A stretch of DNA of 64,000 bases, taken from DTU019 sp050949825 (GTDB lineage Bacteria; Bacillota; Syntrophomonadia; Syntrophomonadales; Syntrophomonadaceae). Positions 7,739 to 16,278 of the stretch are shown in pieces. The stretch lies in contig JBMNGL010000001.1 of the NCBI GenBank assembly GCA_050949825.1, positions 1 through 64,000 on the forward strand. Direction: 5' to 3'. The translations under genes were made by a program, and so were the position numbers. Position 1 is the first letter of the stretch, and the number at the start of each line of letters is the position of its first letter. The notes beneath the pieces are model-generated. The model worked only from the letters and a program-made list of their open reading frames with translations, ran no database searches and had not been told where the DNA came from.

Positions 7739-8045
7739 ATTTCAGCTTAAAATCACACCGTCTGCTGCGCATGATTTAGATGAGATTTATAGTTACATTA
7801 CCAATAACCTGGCTGCTCCACAGGCAGCAGATAATGTCCTGGATGATATTGAAAAGGCTATCCTGTCTTTGTGTGACTTCCCTTATCGCTGTCAATACTC
7901 GCACAACGAGATATTGAGATATAAGAGATATCGAAGGCTGGTTATTCATAATTATGTGTTGCTTTACTCCGTTGATGACGAAAATAAAAATGTGATCGTT
8001 ATGCGTATATTTTATGGGGCAATGGATTATGAGAAATATGTTTAG
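7728..8045 (+). CDS. RelE/ParE-family toxin
   Basis: A 105-residue RelE/ParE-type protein: FQLKITPSAAHDLDEIYSYI gives the two N-terminal helices, and KRYRRLVIHNYVLLYSVDDE with VIVMRIFYGAMDYEKYV gives the C-terminal sheet. This resembles the RelE/ParE group with a final FYG-D-Y end. Target (mRNA or gyrase) cannot be told from sequence. Coupled to the upstream antitoxin by an 11-bp overlap. Confidence 0.83.
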   Translation: MGDRFQLKITPSAAHDLDEIYSYITNNLAAPQAADNVLDDIEKAILSLCDFPYRCQYSHNEILRYKRYRRLVIHNYVLLYSVDDENKNVIVMRIFYGAMDYEKYV

Positions 8046-8269
8046 TAGTTTTTCGTGTGCCTTTTTACGACCGGTAATATATACATTTACGTTACACCAG
8101 GAATACAGCAAGCAGCTGCAGATGTTTTGAAAAATCTGTGGGTTCCCAGGTATGAAGTTACTTTAGTCTAAATAAAATAATCCCCCAAGCTTTTGTTAAT
8201 AATTATATTGCAGCATAATTCGGGCAACGCAGAGGTGCGACCCAACGCTTGCTGCGGCTTATACGATGG
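8046..8269. other. Intergenic with a possible gene tail
   Basis: From about 8053 to 8170 one frame reads as a plausible protein end (TTGNIYIYVTPGIQQAAADV then LKNLWVPRYEVTLV, stop), without a start or a recognised family. The rest shows nothing I can name. Confidence 0.2.
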
Positions 8270-8296
8270 ACGGCGGGCAACAATCCGCCGTTTTTT
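8270..8296 (+). terminator. Rho-independent terminator
   Basis: Perfect 7-bp stem ACGGCGG / CCGCCGT around an 8-nt loop, followed by TTTTTT. Confidence 0.5.
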
Positions 8297-8315
8297 CGTT
8301 CATCGGCAAGCCCGA

Positions 8316-8349
8316 AGCGATATTATCTAAAGCTTTAGATAATATCGCT
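8316..8349. repeat. 34-bp perfect palindrome
   Basis: AGCGATATTATCTAAAG is followed directly by its exact reverse complement, with no spacer, then TTTTTGTTTT. It may be a terminator or a protein-binding/recombination site. Nothing coding is certain up to the TM2 gene at 8579; the 119-codon frame across this stretch looks random. Confidence 0.6.
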
Positions 8350-8578
8350 TTTTGTTTTCCAAGGCGGCAGAAAGCGACGGTTTCCATAGAAATCCGCCGC
8401 CTCGCAAAACCTCACGCGCCGCTCGGGTCGCTGCCTAGCGTTGCCCTATCCTGCGCGAATAAAAACAATATTAGTATTCACCACGGGCTGTTAGATTATT
8501 CCATTTGTACGGAGCACGAGACGCTCCCATTAAGAAGAATGCTTGCAAGGATTATGATACTTTATTATCAACCAAGTA

Positions 8579-8875
8579 TTATAGCCGCGCTTGAAAAGAA
8601 GCATCATTCTCACATAGGTATATGATACCTTCCACAAAGCCCACTATTGATGGTATAAAAGTCCAGCAGAACATGATATATAGTATTCCCATTCCTGCTC
8701 TACCCATATAGAATTTATGTACTCCTAATCCTCCCAGCAGTATTCCCAGTACTCCAGCCGCTATCCTACTTTTACCTTCCTTGGTTGATTCCACTCTATT
8801 TACATATACTCCGCAATTTAAACATATGTCCTGAGAATCGTTCAGCTCTCCACCACAATTCGAACAAAATGCCAT
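8579..8875 (-). CDS. Zinc-ribbon TM2-domain membrane protein
   Basis: A 98-residue protein. The start is a zinc ribbon (FCSNCGGEL...ICLNCGVYV, two CxxC pairs); residues ~37-95 form a TM2 domain with two hydrophobic segments, AAGVLGILLGGLGVHKFYMG and GILYIMFCWTFIPSIVGFVE. The HKFY motif at the end of the first segment is typical. Function of bacterial TM2 proteins is not established. GGAGAGG lies 4 nt before the ATG, and a TATAAT (complement at 8911-8916) lies upstream. Confidence 0.85.
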   Translation of the reverse strand: MAFCSNCGGELNDSQDICLNCGVYVNRVESTKEGKSRIAAGVLGILLGGLGVHKFYMGRAGMGILYIMFCWTFIPSIVGFVEGIIYLCENDASFQARL

Positions 8876-8993
8876 TAGACCTCTCCTGCCCTTCGTGTAA
8901 TACGTGTAATATTATATACCATTATCGTAATACCCTTCTAGTATATAAACAGGTTTGTATATTATATTTCGGATTATTTCAGTATTAAATTAA

Positions 8994-9025
8994 GCCCCTC
9001 CAACCTCGGAGGGGCCTTTGTTTTT
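8994..9025. terminator. Terminator between the TM2 gene and tRNA-Thr
   Basis: Perfect 8-bp stem GCCCCTCC / GGAGGGGC with a 6-nt loop. TTTGTTTTT follows on the plus strand, and TTAATTTAAT on the minus strand, directly downstream of the tRNA. It probably ends the tRNA transcript and may work in both directions. Confidence 0.6.
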
Positions 9026-9028
9026 ACC

Positions 9029-9103
9029 TGGAGCCGATGGCCGGATTTGAACCGGCGACCTGCTGATTACGAATCAGCTGCTCTGCCACTGAGCCACATC
9101 GGC
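9029..9103 (-). tRNA. tRNA-Thr (anticodon CGT)
   Basis: Full cloverleaf on the minus strand: acceptor GCCGATG/CATCGGC, D-stem GCTC/GAGC, anticodon stem GCTGA/TCAGC around TTCGTAA, T-stem GCCGG/CCGGC with loop TTCAAAT, and an encoded CCA end. Anticodon CGT reads ACG threonine codons. A consensus-like promoter lies 20 bp upstream. Confidence 0.95.
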
Positions 9104-9122
9104 ATCTGAATGTAACAAATAG

Positions 9123-9151
9123 ATAATAACAGGAGAACCGGACGCAGTCAA
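9123..9151 (-). promoter_or_regulatory. Promoter of tRNA-Thr
   Basis: On the minus strand TTGACT, a 17-bp spacer and TATTAT, ending 20 bp before the tRNA. Confidence 0.6.
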
Positions 9152-9378
9152 GGCACTGGCTAAGGCAAAATGCAGTAAACACCGGCCTTGCTGGACTTTC
9201 CTGAGCGCCCGGTTTTTTGCCTTATCAGCTAATAATAGATGAAAGGTCTAACACGTAATTAATCTGCCGGTGCTGTTGCATTATGAAAAGGTTACGGGAA
9301 GTGTCAGCCGAAACCCGAAAAGGTTGGGAATACGCATTTTGGGACGTTATACAGATAAGAAGCCCTTCTATTTAAAGT

Positions 9379-10314
9379 CTAACTGCCGCCTCTTTCTATA
9401 ACAATAGGTAGCGGGTTGTATGAACTCACTCCCAATTGTTTGGTTGTCGAACTTCCATCCTCGGCCTTAACAGTTACCCATGATTTAACCACCGCTCCAT
9501 CCATTCCTTCTACAGCGGTTCTTTCAACTCCTTGAGGTAAAGAGGGGTTGTTTCGATAGGATATCCATGTTTTCTGCTGTTTAAGAAGCTGATGATGCCA
9601 TTCAACCCGGGGGGCTTCGCTCTGGCCGTAAAAAGCCACATAAAGCCTGTTATCTACAGCTTGAGCCCATATTAGTATCGGATAAGCTAAATTGTTTTCG
9701 AACCTAAAGTCTGCATTCCCGTAGGAAACGGTAGCATCTTGGCCATAAGGAACATAGGGTACCGGCATATTGTGAGCATGCCTTTCGACAATAGACAAAT
9801 CGCACAAGACGGCTACATTATACAGAGTGGTTGCCATCTTGCAGACACCTCCACCAATGGTCGTCTTCAATTGTGCTCCGATGTAGACCGGCCCTTGTTG
9901 GAATCCCCGGGCACTGCTATAGGGTCCAATGGTTCGGTTCATCGAAAAAACCTGCCCCGGTTGTACCACGGTTCCAGCCAATATGCGGGCCGCTAAATGA
10001 ACATTCTGTTCTTCCCCGGGCAAGGGGTCTGGTAATACGGTAAGGAAGGCCGCCATTTGAATCGGCGCCCCCGCCCTGGTCCGCATATTCTTGAACTCCT
10101 CATCGCTCATCCAGGGTACCTCCGTCACAGGTCCCGAGGCGGGATCCGCTTTTTTAGATCTTTCGGCTGCATTCTGAGGCGTTTCCTTAAGGTCTTTTTT
10201 CGTATGGTTCATATCCAGGTGCTTGAGATTTTTGGGCATACCCCAGTAAATAGAACCCAGAAAAATGGAACCTGTTATAACCATTAATAAGATTACAAGC
10301 TGCCCTTTTCGCAT
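9379..10314 (-). CDS. VanW-family protein, membrane-anchored
   Basis: A 311-residue protein. An N-terminal hydrophobic segment (GQLVILLMVITGSIFLGSIY) is a signal anchor, followed by a charged linker. The VanW domain spans ~95-235, with VQPGQVFSMNRTIGPYSSAR, GGGVCKMATTLYNVAV, ERHAHNMPVPYVPYGQDATV and a DFRFENN-AYPILI stretch. VanW occurs in some vancomycin-resistance clusters but is widespread in Clostridia without them; its activity is unknown. I chose ATG 10314, 6 nt after GGGGG; an ATG two codons upstream overlaps the ribosome binding site. No resistance genes lie nearby. Confidence 0.85.
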   Translation of the reverse strand: MRKGQLVILLMVITGSIFLGSIYWGMPKNLKHLDMNHTKKDLKETPQNAAERSKKADPASGPVTEVPWMSDEEFKNMRTRAGAPIQMAAFLTVLPDPLPGEEQNVHLAARILAGTVVQPGQVFSMNRTIGPYSSARGFQQGPVYIGAQLKTTIGGGVCKMATTLYNVAVLCDLSIVERHAHNMPVPYVPYGQDATVSYGNADFRFENNLAYPILIWAQAVDNRLYVAFYGQSEAPRVEWHHQLLKQQKTWISYRNNPSLPQGVERTAVEGMDGAVVKSWVTVKAEDGSSTTKQLGVSSYNPLPIVIERGGS

Positions 10315-10362
10315 TGCCATCCCCCGCAGACTCTTTTTACTGATCCATACTATTGTGCACAA

Positions 10363-10602
10363 TCTCAGTGAAGTTAGACATGGCGATATTCTACTGCATG
10401 GCGTAACCGCGCCAGCAGGGGCATCACCCGGGCAAAGGTAAATATTGGCTTACACTTATACACATATGTTTATATGGGACTGCTGGGAGATTCAAGTAGT
10501 TTTAGAATAAATTCATCAAGAGTGAGTCACATTAAGCTGAAGAAATGGCAAAAGGCTTAAGGGAGTAATTAATAGTTTTCCTTACTTACCAGGAGGTATG
10601 TC
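10363..10602. other. Intergenic, nothing recognised
   Basis: Part of a 460-bp gap upstream of the VanW gene. No clear promoter motif, RNA or repeat was seen. Confidence 0.4.
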
Positions 10603-10686
10603 ATGATTTTCGCCTATAAACCCTTTGAAGCTGGCTATGAAGTCCCCATCGGGTGGTGGGAGCCAATATTCCCTATGAATGGTTGA
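10603..10686 (+). CDS. Possible 27-residue small ORF
   Basis: ATG preceded by a strong AGGAGGT at 5 nt; the product MIFAYKPFEAGYEVPIGWW plus EPIFPMNG is aromatic-rich. Another frame remains open past its stop (VVGANIPYEWLICIFCWADT...), so this may equally be a frameshifted gene start. No family recognised. Confidence 0.25.
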   Translation: MIFAYKPFEAGYEVPIGWWEPIFPMNG

Positions 10687-10823
10687 TCTGCATTTTTTGC
10701 TGGGCAGACACCTATCAATCCGGAACTGACAATGACCTCAAGCGCCGAGTCTGCAACAGTCAGCCCTCTTGAGGCCACTTCACCGGAGGATTAAGAAACA
10801 TAATGTTATTTGATGAACACCGC

Positions 10824-11000
10824 TTAAGCGCCGCTCTGCTTCTCTTCCACCAGATAATAATAATTAGGGTTGTTTAATACAATGGACTGGCAATTAGGAC
10901 AAATCTTTTTGATATAGGCTTTTCTCTCCACGATATGCACCATAACCTTTAAGGTCGGGGTGGGGTAATCTTTGCTGCATACGCTACACTTTTCAAGCAT
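10824..11000 (-). CDS. Small zinc-ribbon protein, unknown
   Basis: A 58-residue protein with two pairs of cysteines, CSVC near the start and CPNC in the middle, which should bind one zinc ion; otherwise basic with a NPNYYYLVEEK tail. ATG 11000 has GGAGG 8 nt upstream; the frame also opens at a TTG five codons earlier, inside the ribosome binding site. I do not recognise a function. It is preceded on the same strand by another small unknown gene 150 bp away. Confidence 0.6.
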   Translation of the reverse strand: MLEKCSVCSKDYPTPTLKVMVHIVERKAYIKKICPNCQSIVLNNPNYYYLVEEKQSGA

Positions 11001-11149
11001 CAGATACGCCTCCAAATCTTTTATCTCTCCAGTCAGGGGCGACTAACAATTCCCCGATGTAATTGCGGTTAATCCAGTTGCTTTTCTGATTTTCATCTAC
11101 GAACCCCGGTATTTTTCAGGGTAGCTGCCGCAAAATCACCCGCATCCTC

Positions 11150-11425
11150 TTATTCTGCATACCCTTGCAGATACTCTATTTCAGCATCGGCCAATTCCCT
11201 CACCCGGCGCAGGGCAATCAATTTGACTTCCTCATTCTCTCCAATGAGCTGCTCTAAGACCAGGGATTCGAAAGGAATGTCTTTGATGCGCTCTATGGTT
11301 TCTTTGAGGTCAATATGGCTGAAAAAGCCGTTAAAAACATTCATTAACCCACCATAAAATTCCTCCACCCACTGTTCCACCCGTTCTTCATCAGGCTGGT
11401 TGTTCTCGTCATCAAAACGGCTCAT
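11150..11425 (-). CDS. Hypothetical acidic protein
   Basis: A 91-residue, strongly acidic, mostly helical protein (SRFDDENNQPDEERVEQWVE, then FNGFFSHIDLKETIERIKDI, ending AEIEYLQGYAE). No cysteine pairs, signal peptide or membrane segment. GAGGAGG stands 6 nt before ATG 11425, so translation is likely. Family and role are unknown. Confidence 0.6.
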   Translation of the reverse strand: MSRFDDENNQPDEERVEQWVEEFYGGLMNVFNGFFSHIDLKETIERIKDIPFESLVLEQLIGENEEVKLIALRRVRELADAEIEYLQGYAE

Positions 11426-11656
11426 TTTATACCTCCTCAACCAGTCTTGGCTTCTTGTAGGGCATAATGATTACGACCTGCCGTGCAGGGTTATGATTAG
11501 ACTTCATTATATGATAATTTGTAATAAGAACACAGTCCTAAAACATCTTTTTGCAGCCTTTCCTTTACCCCTCAGGCTGATTCCTGTAAAGCTGTTTGGG
11601 CCGTATATTAAAAAATGAGTGATCTTATGAGATTTTTTCGTAATTTCCCCCAATCT
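11426..11656. other. Intergenic, nothing recognised
   Basis: Region before the gcv promoter. I looked here and in the leader (11687-11860) for a glycine riboswitch and did not find its conserved core. Confidence 0.4.
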
Positions 11657-11686
11657 TTGATAAAATTTTGCTGTGATCTATTATAA
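11657..11686 (+). promoter_or_regulatory. Candidate promoter of the glycine cleavage operon
   Basis: TTGATA, an 18-bp spacer and TTATAA (or ATTATA at 17 bp), 175 bp before the gcvT ATG, leaving a long untranslated leader. Confidence 0.45.
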
Positions 11687-11860
11687 ATGTGCAGTCTTTT
11701 GTTAAAGGATGAAGAGTTCTATGGGTGCAAATGCTGTTTGTTTCTGAGCAGCGATTCTTTTGCAGCAAATGTGCAAATAGCATAGGCAATTGATATTAAT
11801 ACACAGTAATTGATCCCAGCTCTTATTCTCGGGGTTCGCTCACAGCAAAGGAGGAATACC

Positions 11861-12967
11861 ATGTCGTTAAAACAAACCCCATTGTACCCCATGCACCTGA
11901 AGTATAAAGGCAAGATGATTGACTTCGGGGGTTGGGAATTGCCGGTCCAATATGAAGGTATGGGGATTATTAAGGAACATCATATGGTGCGTGAAAGCGC
12001 GGGACTTTTCGATGTGTCCCACATGGGAGAAGTCTTGATACGCGGGGAGCAAGCGGAAGATTTTGTGCAGAATCTGGTGTGTAATGACGTATCCGCCATG
12101 CATGATGGGCAGGTGCTTTACAGCCCCATGTGCTATCCTGACGGTGGGGTGGTGGATGATCTCTTGATCTACCGGTACAATTCTGCTGAGTACCTCCTGG
12201 TAGTGAACGCCGCCAATGTGGACAAGGACTTTGCCTGGATGACCGAAAACCTTGTAAACGGGGTATCAGCCGAAAATGTTTCCAGCGCATATGCCCAGCT
12301 CGCTCTGCAAGGCCCCCAGGCCCAGGAAATCCTGCAGAAGCTTACTGACACCGTTCTGGATGACATTAAATTCTTCCAGTTTAATCCGGCCGTAAAAATC
12401 TCGGGGGTAAAGGCCATTGTATCCCGCACCGGTTATACCGGGGAAGATGGTTTTGAGATTTATCTCAGCCCCGGCGATGCGGCCTTTATCTGGGAGGAGA
12501 TTCTGCGCGCGGGCGACGATGCGGTTAGTCCCATCGGCCTGGGGGCCAGGGATAGTCTCCGCTTTGAGGCTAAATTGCCCTTATACGGGCAGGAAATTGA
12601 TAAAGATATAACCCCGCTGGAAGCCAGTCTGGGTTATTTCGTCAAACTGCACAAGGATGATTTTATAGGCAAGGCCGCCCTGGTCAAACAAAAGCAAAAT
12701 GGCCTGCAAAGGAAACTGGTGGAGTTTGAGATGATCGGTAAAGGGATTCCCCGCGCCCACTATGAGGTGCAAAAGGATGGGGCCATAATAGGCCACGTTA
12801 CCAGCGGCCTGCATGCTCCCACTTTTAAAAAGCCCATTGGATTGGCCTTGATTAATATTGATCACACCCTGCCCGGCACGGAGATTGATATCATCATTCG
12901 CGGTAAAGCCATCCGGGCCTTAGTGGACAAGGGCATATTCTACCACAAAAGAACCAAGTCTAAATGA
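11861..12967 (+). CDS. gcvT: Aminomethyltransferase, glycine cleavage T-protein
   Basis: A 368-residue tetrahydrofolate-dependent aminomethyltransferase: it takes the aminomethyl group from lipoylated GcvH, gives methylene-THF and releases ammonia. Signatures are KMIDFGGWELPVQYEGM, AGLFDVSHMGEV, VSRTGYTGEDGFEIY, GLGARDSLRFEAKLPLYGQE and DFIGKAAL; the Asp in ARDSLRFEA is part of the folate site. ATG 11861 follows AGGAGG at 7 nt; the frame extends upstream without a better start. It is first in gcvT-gcvH-gcvPA-gcvPB. Length and motifs are normal. Confidence 0.96.
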   Translation: MSLKQTPLYPMHLKYKGKMIDFGGWELPVQYEGMGIIKEHHMVRESAGLFDVSHMGEVLIRGEQAEDFVQNLVCNDVSAMHDGQVLYSPMCYPDGGVVDDLLIYRYNSAEYLLVVNAANVDKDFAWMTENLVNGVSAENVSSAYAQLALQGPQAQEILQKLTDTVLDDIKFFQFNPAVKISGVKAIVSRTGYTGEDGFEIYLSPGDAAFIWEEILRAGDDAVSPIGLGARDSLRFEAKLPLYGQEIDKDITPLEASLGYFVKLHKDDFIGKAALVKQKQNGLQRKLVEFEMIGKGIPRAHYEVQKDGAIIGHVTSGLHAPTFKKPIGLALINIDHTLPGTEIDIIIRGKAIRALVDKGIFYHKRTKSK

Positions 12968-13016
12968 CAGCAGGTTTAAACAAACTGCCAACTAATAAAT
13001 ATATGGAGGGATTAAT

Positions 13017-13403
13017 GTGAAAATACCGGAGGACTTGCTTTATTCGCGCGAGCACGAGTGGATCAGAATCGAGGGAGATATCGGCTCTATCGGTATTACT
13101 GATTATGCTCAGCATCACCTGGGAGATATCGTTTTTGTGGAACTGCCGGATTTGGATTTAGAAGTAGATCAGGGTGATCCCCTGGTGGTTATTGAATCTG
13201 TAAAAGCAGTAGCTTCCATTTTCAGCCCCGCCGCCGGGACCGTAACCGCCGTAAATGAGGAATTGGAAACCTCTCCTGAACTATTGAATGAGGATCCATA
13301 CGAAAATTGGATCGCCCGGATCGAAATAAGCGACGCTGGTATACGGCAGGATCTGATGTCTGCACAAGACTATGCTGCGTTTTGCCAGAGCCAGGAAGAC
13401 TAG
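13017..13403 (+). CDS. gcvH: Glycine cleavage H-protein (lipoyl carrier)
   Basis: A 128-residue lipoyl carrier that shuttles the aminomethyl group between P, T and L proteins. The lipoylation lysine is in VVIESVKAVA (~63). Start HEWIRIEGDIGSIGITDYAQ and the LGDIVFVELPDL segment match GcvH throughout. Translation starts at GTG 13017 after GGAGGG; the ATG two bases earlier is followed at once by a stop. It sits 49 bp after gcvT and 11 bp before gcvPA. Confidence 0.96.
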   Translation: MKIPEDLLYSREHEWIRIEGDIGSIGITDYAQHHLGDIVFVELPDLDLEVDQGDPLVVIESVKAVASIFSPAAGTVTAVNEELETSPELLNEDPYENWIARIEISDAGIRQDLMSAQDYAAFCQSQED

Positions 13404-13414
13404 GGAGAATACTA

Positions 13415-14728
13415 ATGAAATACACTCCGAATCCCCCTGCGGTTGTGGATGAAATGCTCCACACCCTGGGTATGCACAGCCTGGAAGAATTGTTTCAGGA
13501 TATCAAGGATGAAATAAAGGTATCAGGCGGTTTGAAACTGCCACCGGGTATGGGGGAAATTGAGCTGCGCCGCCACATGCGGGATCTGGCCGCCAAAAAC
13601 CTTCATTCCGATGACTATCCCTCTTTCCTGGGCGCGGGAGCTTATGACCATTATATACCCGCAGCCCTGGAACAGCTTCTCCTACGCTCCGAGTTTTATA
13701 CCGCCTACACGCCTTACCAGCCCGAAATTAGCCAGGGTATATTACAATCCATCTTTGAATACCAGACCATGATATGTAAGCTGACCGGTATGGATGTCTC
13801 CAATGCGTCTTTATATGATGGCGGCAGTGCTCTGGCAGAGGCCTGTAATCTGGCCTGCATAAATGCCAAAGGCAAGAAAAAGGTGATCATTGCTGATACG
13901 GTTCACCCTGAATACCTGGAAATACTGAAAGCCTATGCCCTCTCGGGACGATTAGAAGTCGTTCTGGTGCCGGGCTGCGACGGAGCCGCCGACATCGACG
14001 CCATGATTGCGGCGATTGATAGTGAAACCGCTGCTGCCGTAATTCAGCAGCCAAATTTTTATGGGATTTTGGAAGATGGTTCCGCGCTAGCCCAGGCGAT
14101 GCATGCTAAGAAGGGCTTATTTATTATGGTGGTGGAGCCCATATCGTTGGCGCTATTGAAATCACCCGCCGAATGGGGAGCGGACATTGCCGTGGGAGAA
14201 GGTCAGCCCCTGGGGAACCCCCTCAGTTTCGGCGGTCCCTACCTGGGATTTATGGCTGCCGGTAAGGGTTTTATACGCAAGATTCCGGGCCGCATCGTAG
14301 GCCAGACTCTCGATCAAGAGGGACGGCGGGCCTATGTTTTAACCCTGCAGGCCCGTGAGCAGCATATCCGCCGTGAACTGGCCGCCTCCAATATTTGCTC
14401 CAATGAGGCGTTGTGCGCCCTGGCCGCCAGCATGTACTTGTCTTTAGTAGGCGAGCGGGGATTAAAGGATATTGCCACCCGCTGCTGGCAGCTGGCCCAT
14501 TATGCCCGGGAGCAGTTTGCGCAAGCGGAAATGAAATTAAAGTATGAGCAGCCCTTTTTTAATGAATTTGCCCTGAAAATAGAAGATCCTGCGGCTGCCA
14601 ACCGCAGGCTTCTCGACAACGGGATCATTGGGGGCTACGAGTTGGATGGCGCCTTATTATTGGCCTTTACAGAAAAGCGCACCCGCAGCGAAATCGACCG
14701 GCTGGTAGCTGTTTTAGGAGGGAAATAA
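13415..14728 (+). CDS. gcvPA: Glycine dehydrogenase (decarboxylating) subunit 1
   Basis: A 437-residue N-terminal-type subunit of the split P-protein used by many Firmicutes; with GcvPB it decarboxylates glycine and loads the aminomethyl group on GcvH. Motifs include FLGAGAYDHYIPAALEQLL, YTPYQPEISQGILQSIFEYQ, NASLYDGGSALAEA and LSFGGPYLGFMA. The PLP lysine is in the other subunit. ATG 13415 follows AGGGAGA; the frame runs further upstream inside gcvH. One base separates it from gcvPB. Confidence 0.96.
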   Translation: MKYTPNPPAVVDEMLHTLGMHSLEELFQDIKDEIKVSGGLKLPPGMGEIELRRHMRDLAAKNLHSDDYPSFLGAGAYDHYIPAALEQLLLRSEFYTAYTPYQPEISQGILQSIFEYQTMICKLTGMDVSNASLYDGGSALAEACNLACINAKGKKKVIIADTVHPEYLEILKAYALSGRLEVVLVPGCDGAADIDAMIAAIDSETAAAVIQQPNFYGILEDGSALAQAMHAKKGLFIMVVEPISLALLKSPAEWGADIAVGEGQPLGNPLSFGGPYLGFMAAGKGFIRKIPGRIVGQTLDQEGRRAYVLTLQAREQHIRRELAASNICSNEALCALAASMYLSLVGERGLKDIATRCWQLAHYAREQFAQAEMKLKYEQPFFNEFALKIEDPAAANRRLLDNGIIGGYELDGALLLAFTEKRTRSEIDRLVAVLGGK

Positions 14729-14729
14729 C

Positions 14730-16178
14730 ATGTGCAAACTGATCTTTGAGAAAAGCGTGGCCGGCAGTAATCCCTTTGAGCTGCCTCCCTGCGATATACC
14801 TCAATCTGACCTGGTCGGCAGTATCCCCGCACAATTCCTGCGCGGGAAGAAAACAGATCTGCCGGAATTAAGCGAAGTAGAAGCAGTGCGCCATTTTACC
14901 ACTCTCTCCACCCGGGCCTATGGGGTGGACAGCGGTTTTTACCCGCTCGGTTCCTGCACCATGAAGTATAATCCCAAAATCAATGAGTGGGCCGCCCGGC
15001 TGCCGGGTTGGGCCGCTCTTCATCCTTATCAGGATGAAGATACGGTGCAGGGCGCCTTGCAATTATATTATGAAATGCAGGAGATGCTCGCTGAAATAAC
15101 CGGCATGGATGCTTTTTCCTTGCAGCCTGCGGCCGGCGCTCATGGCGAATTGGCCGGGGTTATGATTATCAAGGCCTATCATCAACACCGTCAGGACCAT
15201 AAAAGGGTTAAAATGATGGTTCCCGATTCGGCCCATGGCACCAATCCGGCCACCGCCAATGTGGTCGGTTTTGAGGTCATGGAGATAAAATCCAACCGCT
15301 TCGGCCTGGTGGATTTGGATGACCTCAGGGCCAAAATGAACGATGAAGTGGCCGGCCTAATGCTCACCAACCCCAACACCCTGGGGCTGTTCGAGGAGGA
15401 AATACAGGATATTGCCGCTGTTGTGCACGATGGGGGCGGTTTGCTTTATTACGACGGTGCCAATCTGAATGGCATCATGGGGGTGGCCCGACCCGGAGAT
15501 ATGGGATTTGACGTGGTTCATGTCAACCTGCATAAAACCTTCAGCACTCCCCATGGCGGGGGCGGGCCCGGCTCGGGTCCGGTCGGGGTTAAATCCCTGT
15601 TGCAGGAATTTTTGCCGAAACCGGTGGCAGTGAAGCACGGCCATCAATACAGTTTTGATTATACTCGGCCTTTGTCAATCGGCAAGGTTAAGAATTTTTA
15701 CGGCAATTTCGGGGTAATTGTCAGGGCCTATACCTATATCAAAGCCCTGGGGGCCGAAGGTGTGAAGGAAGCCTGCCAACACGCGGTGCTAAACGCCAAC
15801 TACCTGCGTCATCAGCTTCAGGAAGCCTATAATATTCCCCTCAACCGGCTCTGCAAGCATGAATTTGTGGCCACTTCCAAAAAACAGGCCGAATACGGTG
15901 TTTCCACCATGGATATTGCCAAACGCTTGATAGATTATGGCTATCATCCCCCCACGGTTTATTTCCCCCTGATTGTCACTGAGGCCATGATGATTGAACC
16001 CACCGAAACCGAATCCAAAGAGCGCCTGGACGGCTTTGTACGGGACATGCAAGCCATCGCCCGGGAAGCCGCTGAGAACCCGGAGTTGGTGAAAAATGCC
16101 CCCCACCATACGCTCATAAAGCGGGTGGATGAGGTAACCGCGGCCCGCAAACCGGTGGTCAAGTGGGAAGGGCCATAA
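14730..16178 (+). CDS. gcvPB: Glycine dehydrogenase (decarboxylating) subunit 2
   Basis: A 482-residue PLP-bearing half of glycine dehydrogenase. The Schiff-base lysine lies in VVHVNLHKTFSTPHGGGGPG (~272), next to the Gly-rich loop. Other conserved stretches: GFYPLGSCTMKYNPKINE, LQPAAGAHGELAG and PDSAHGTNPATA. It is the last gene of the gcv operon. The dihydrolipoyl dehydrogenase (L-protein) is not in this window and must be encoded elsewhere. Confidence 0.96.
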   Translation: MCKLIFEKSVAGSNPFELPPCDIPQSDLVGSIPAQFLRGKKTDLPELSEVEAVRHFTTLSTRAYGVDSGFYPLGSCTMKYNPKINEWAARLPGWAALHPYQDEDTVQGALQLYYEMQEMLAEITGMDAFSLQPAAGAHGELAGVMIIKAYHQHRQDHKRVKMMVPDSAHGTNPATANVVGFEVMEIKSNRFGLVDLDDLRAKMNDEVAGLMLTNPNTLGLFEEEIQDIAAVVHDGGGLLYYDGANLNGIMGVARPGDMGFDVVHVNLHKTFSTPHGGGGPGSGPVGVKSLLQEFLPKPVAVKHGHQYSFDYTRPLSIGKVKNFYGNFGVIVRAYTYIKALGAEGVKEACQHAVLNANYLRHQLQEAYNIPLNRLCKHEFVATSKKQAEYGVSTMDIAKRLIDYGYHPPTVYFPLIVTEAMMIEPTETESKERLDGFVRDMQAIAREAAENPELVKNAPHHTLIKRVDEVTAARKPVVKWEGP

Positions 16179-16278
16179 ATACCAGCTCCGGCCCTTGGGC
16201 CATCGCAGCCAGGGGCTGCTATTTCAGGGGCGGGCTCCCGGGACAGGAGTATGGACAGGGCAGGAGGTATGAAAACTG

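Noticed and set aside
8266..8625. 119-codon plus-strand ORF
   Set aside because: It runs through two hairpins and into the TM2 gene on the other strand, has no ribosome binding site and reads like random composition.
9135..9215. Inverted repeat AACCGGACGC/GCGCCCGGTT with an inner AGGAAAGTCC that recalls RNase P RNA
   Set aside because: The region is only ~80 bp, overlaps the tRNA-Thr promoter and lacks the rest of RNase P RNA; the match is most likely chance.
11687..11860. Possible glycine riboswitch before gcvT
   Set aside because: The conserved core segments of the glycine aptamer were looked for and not found.
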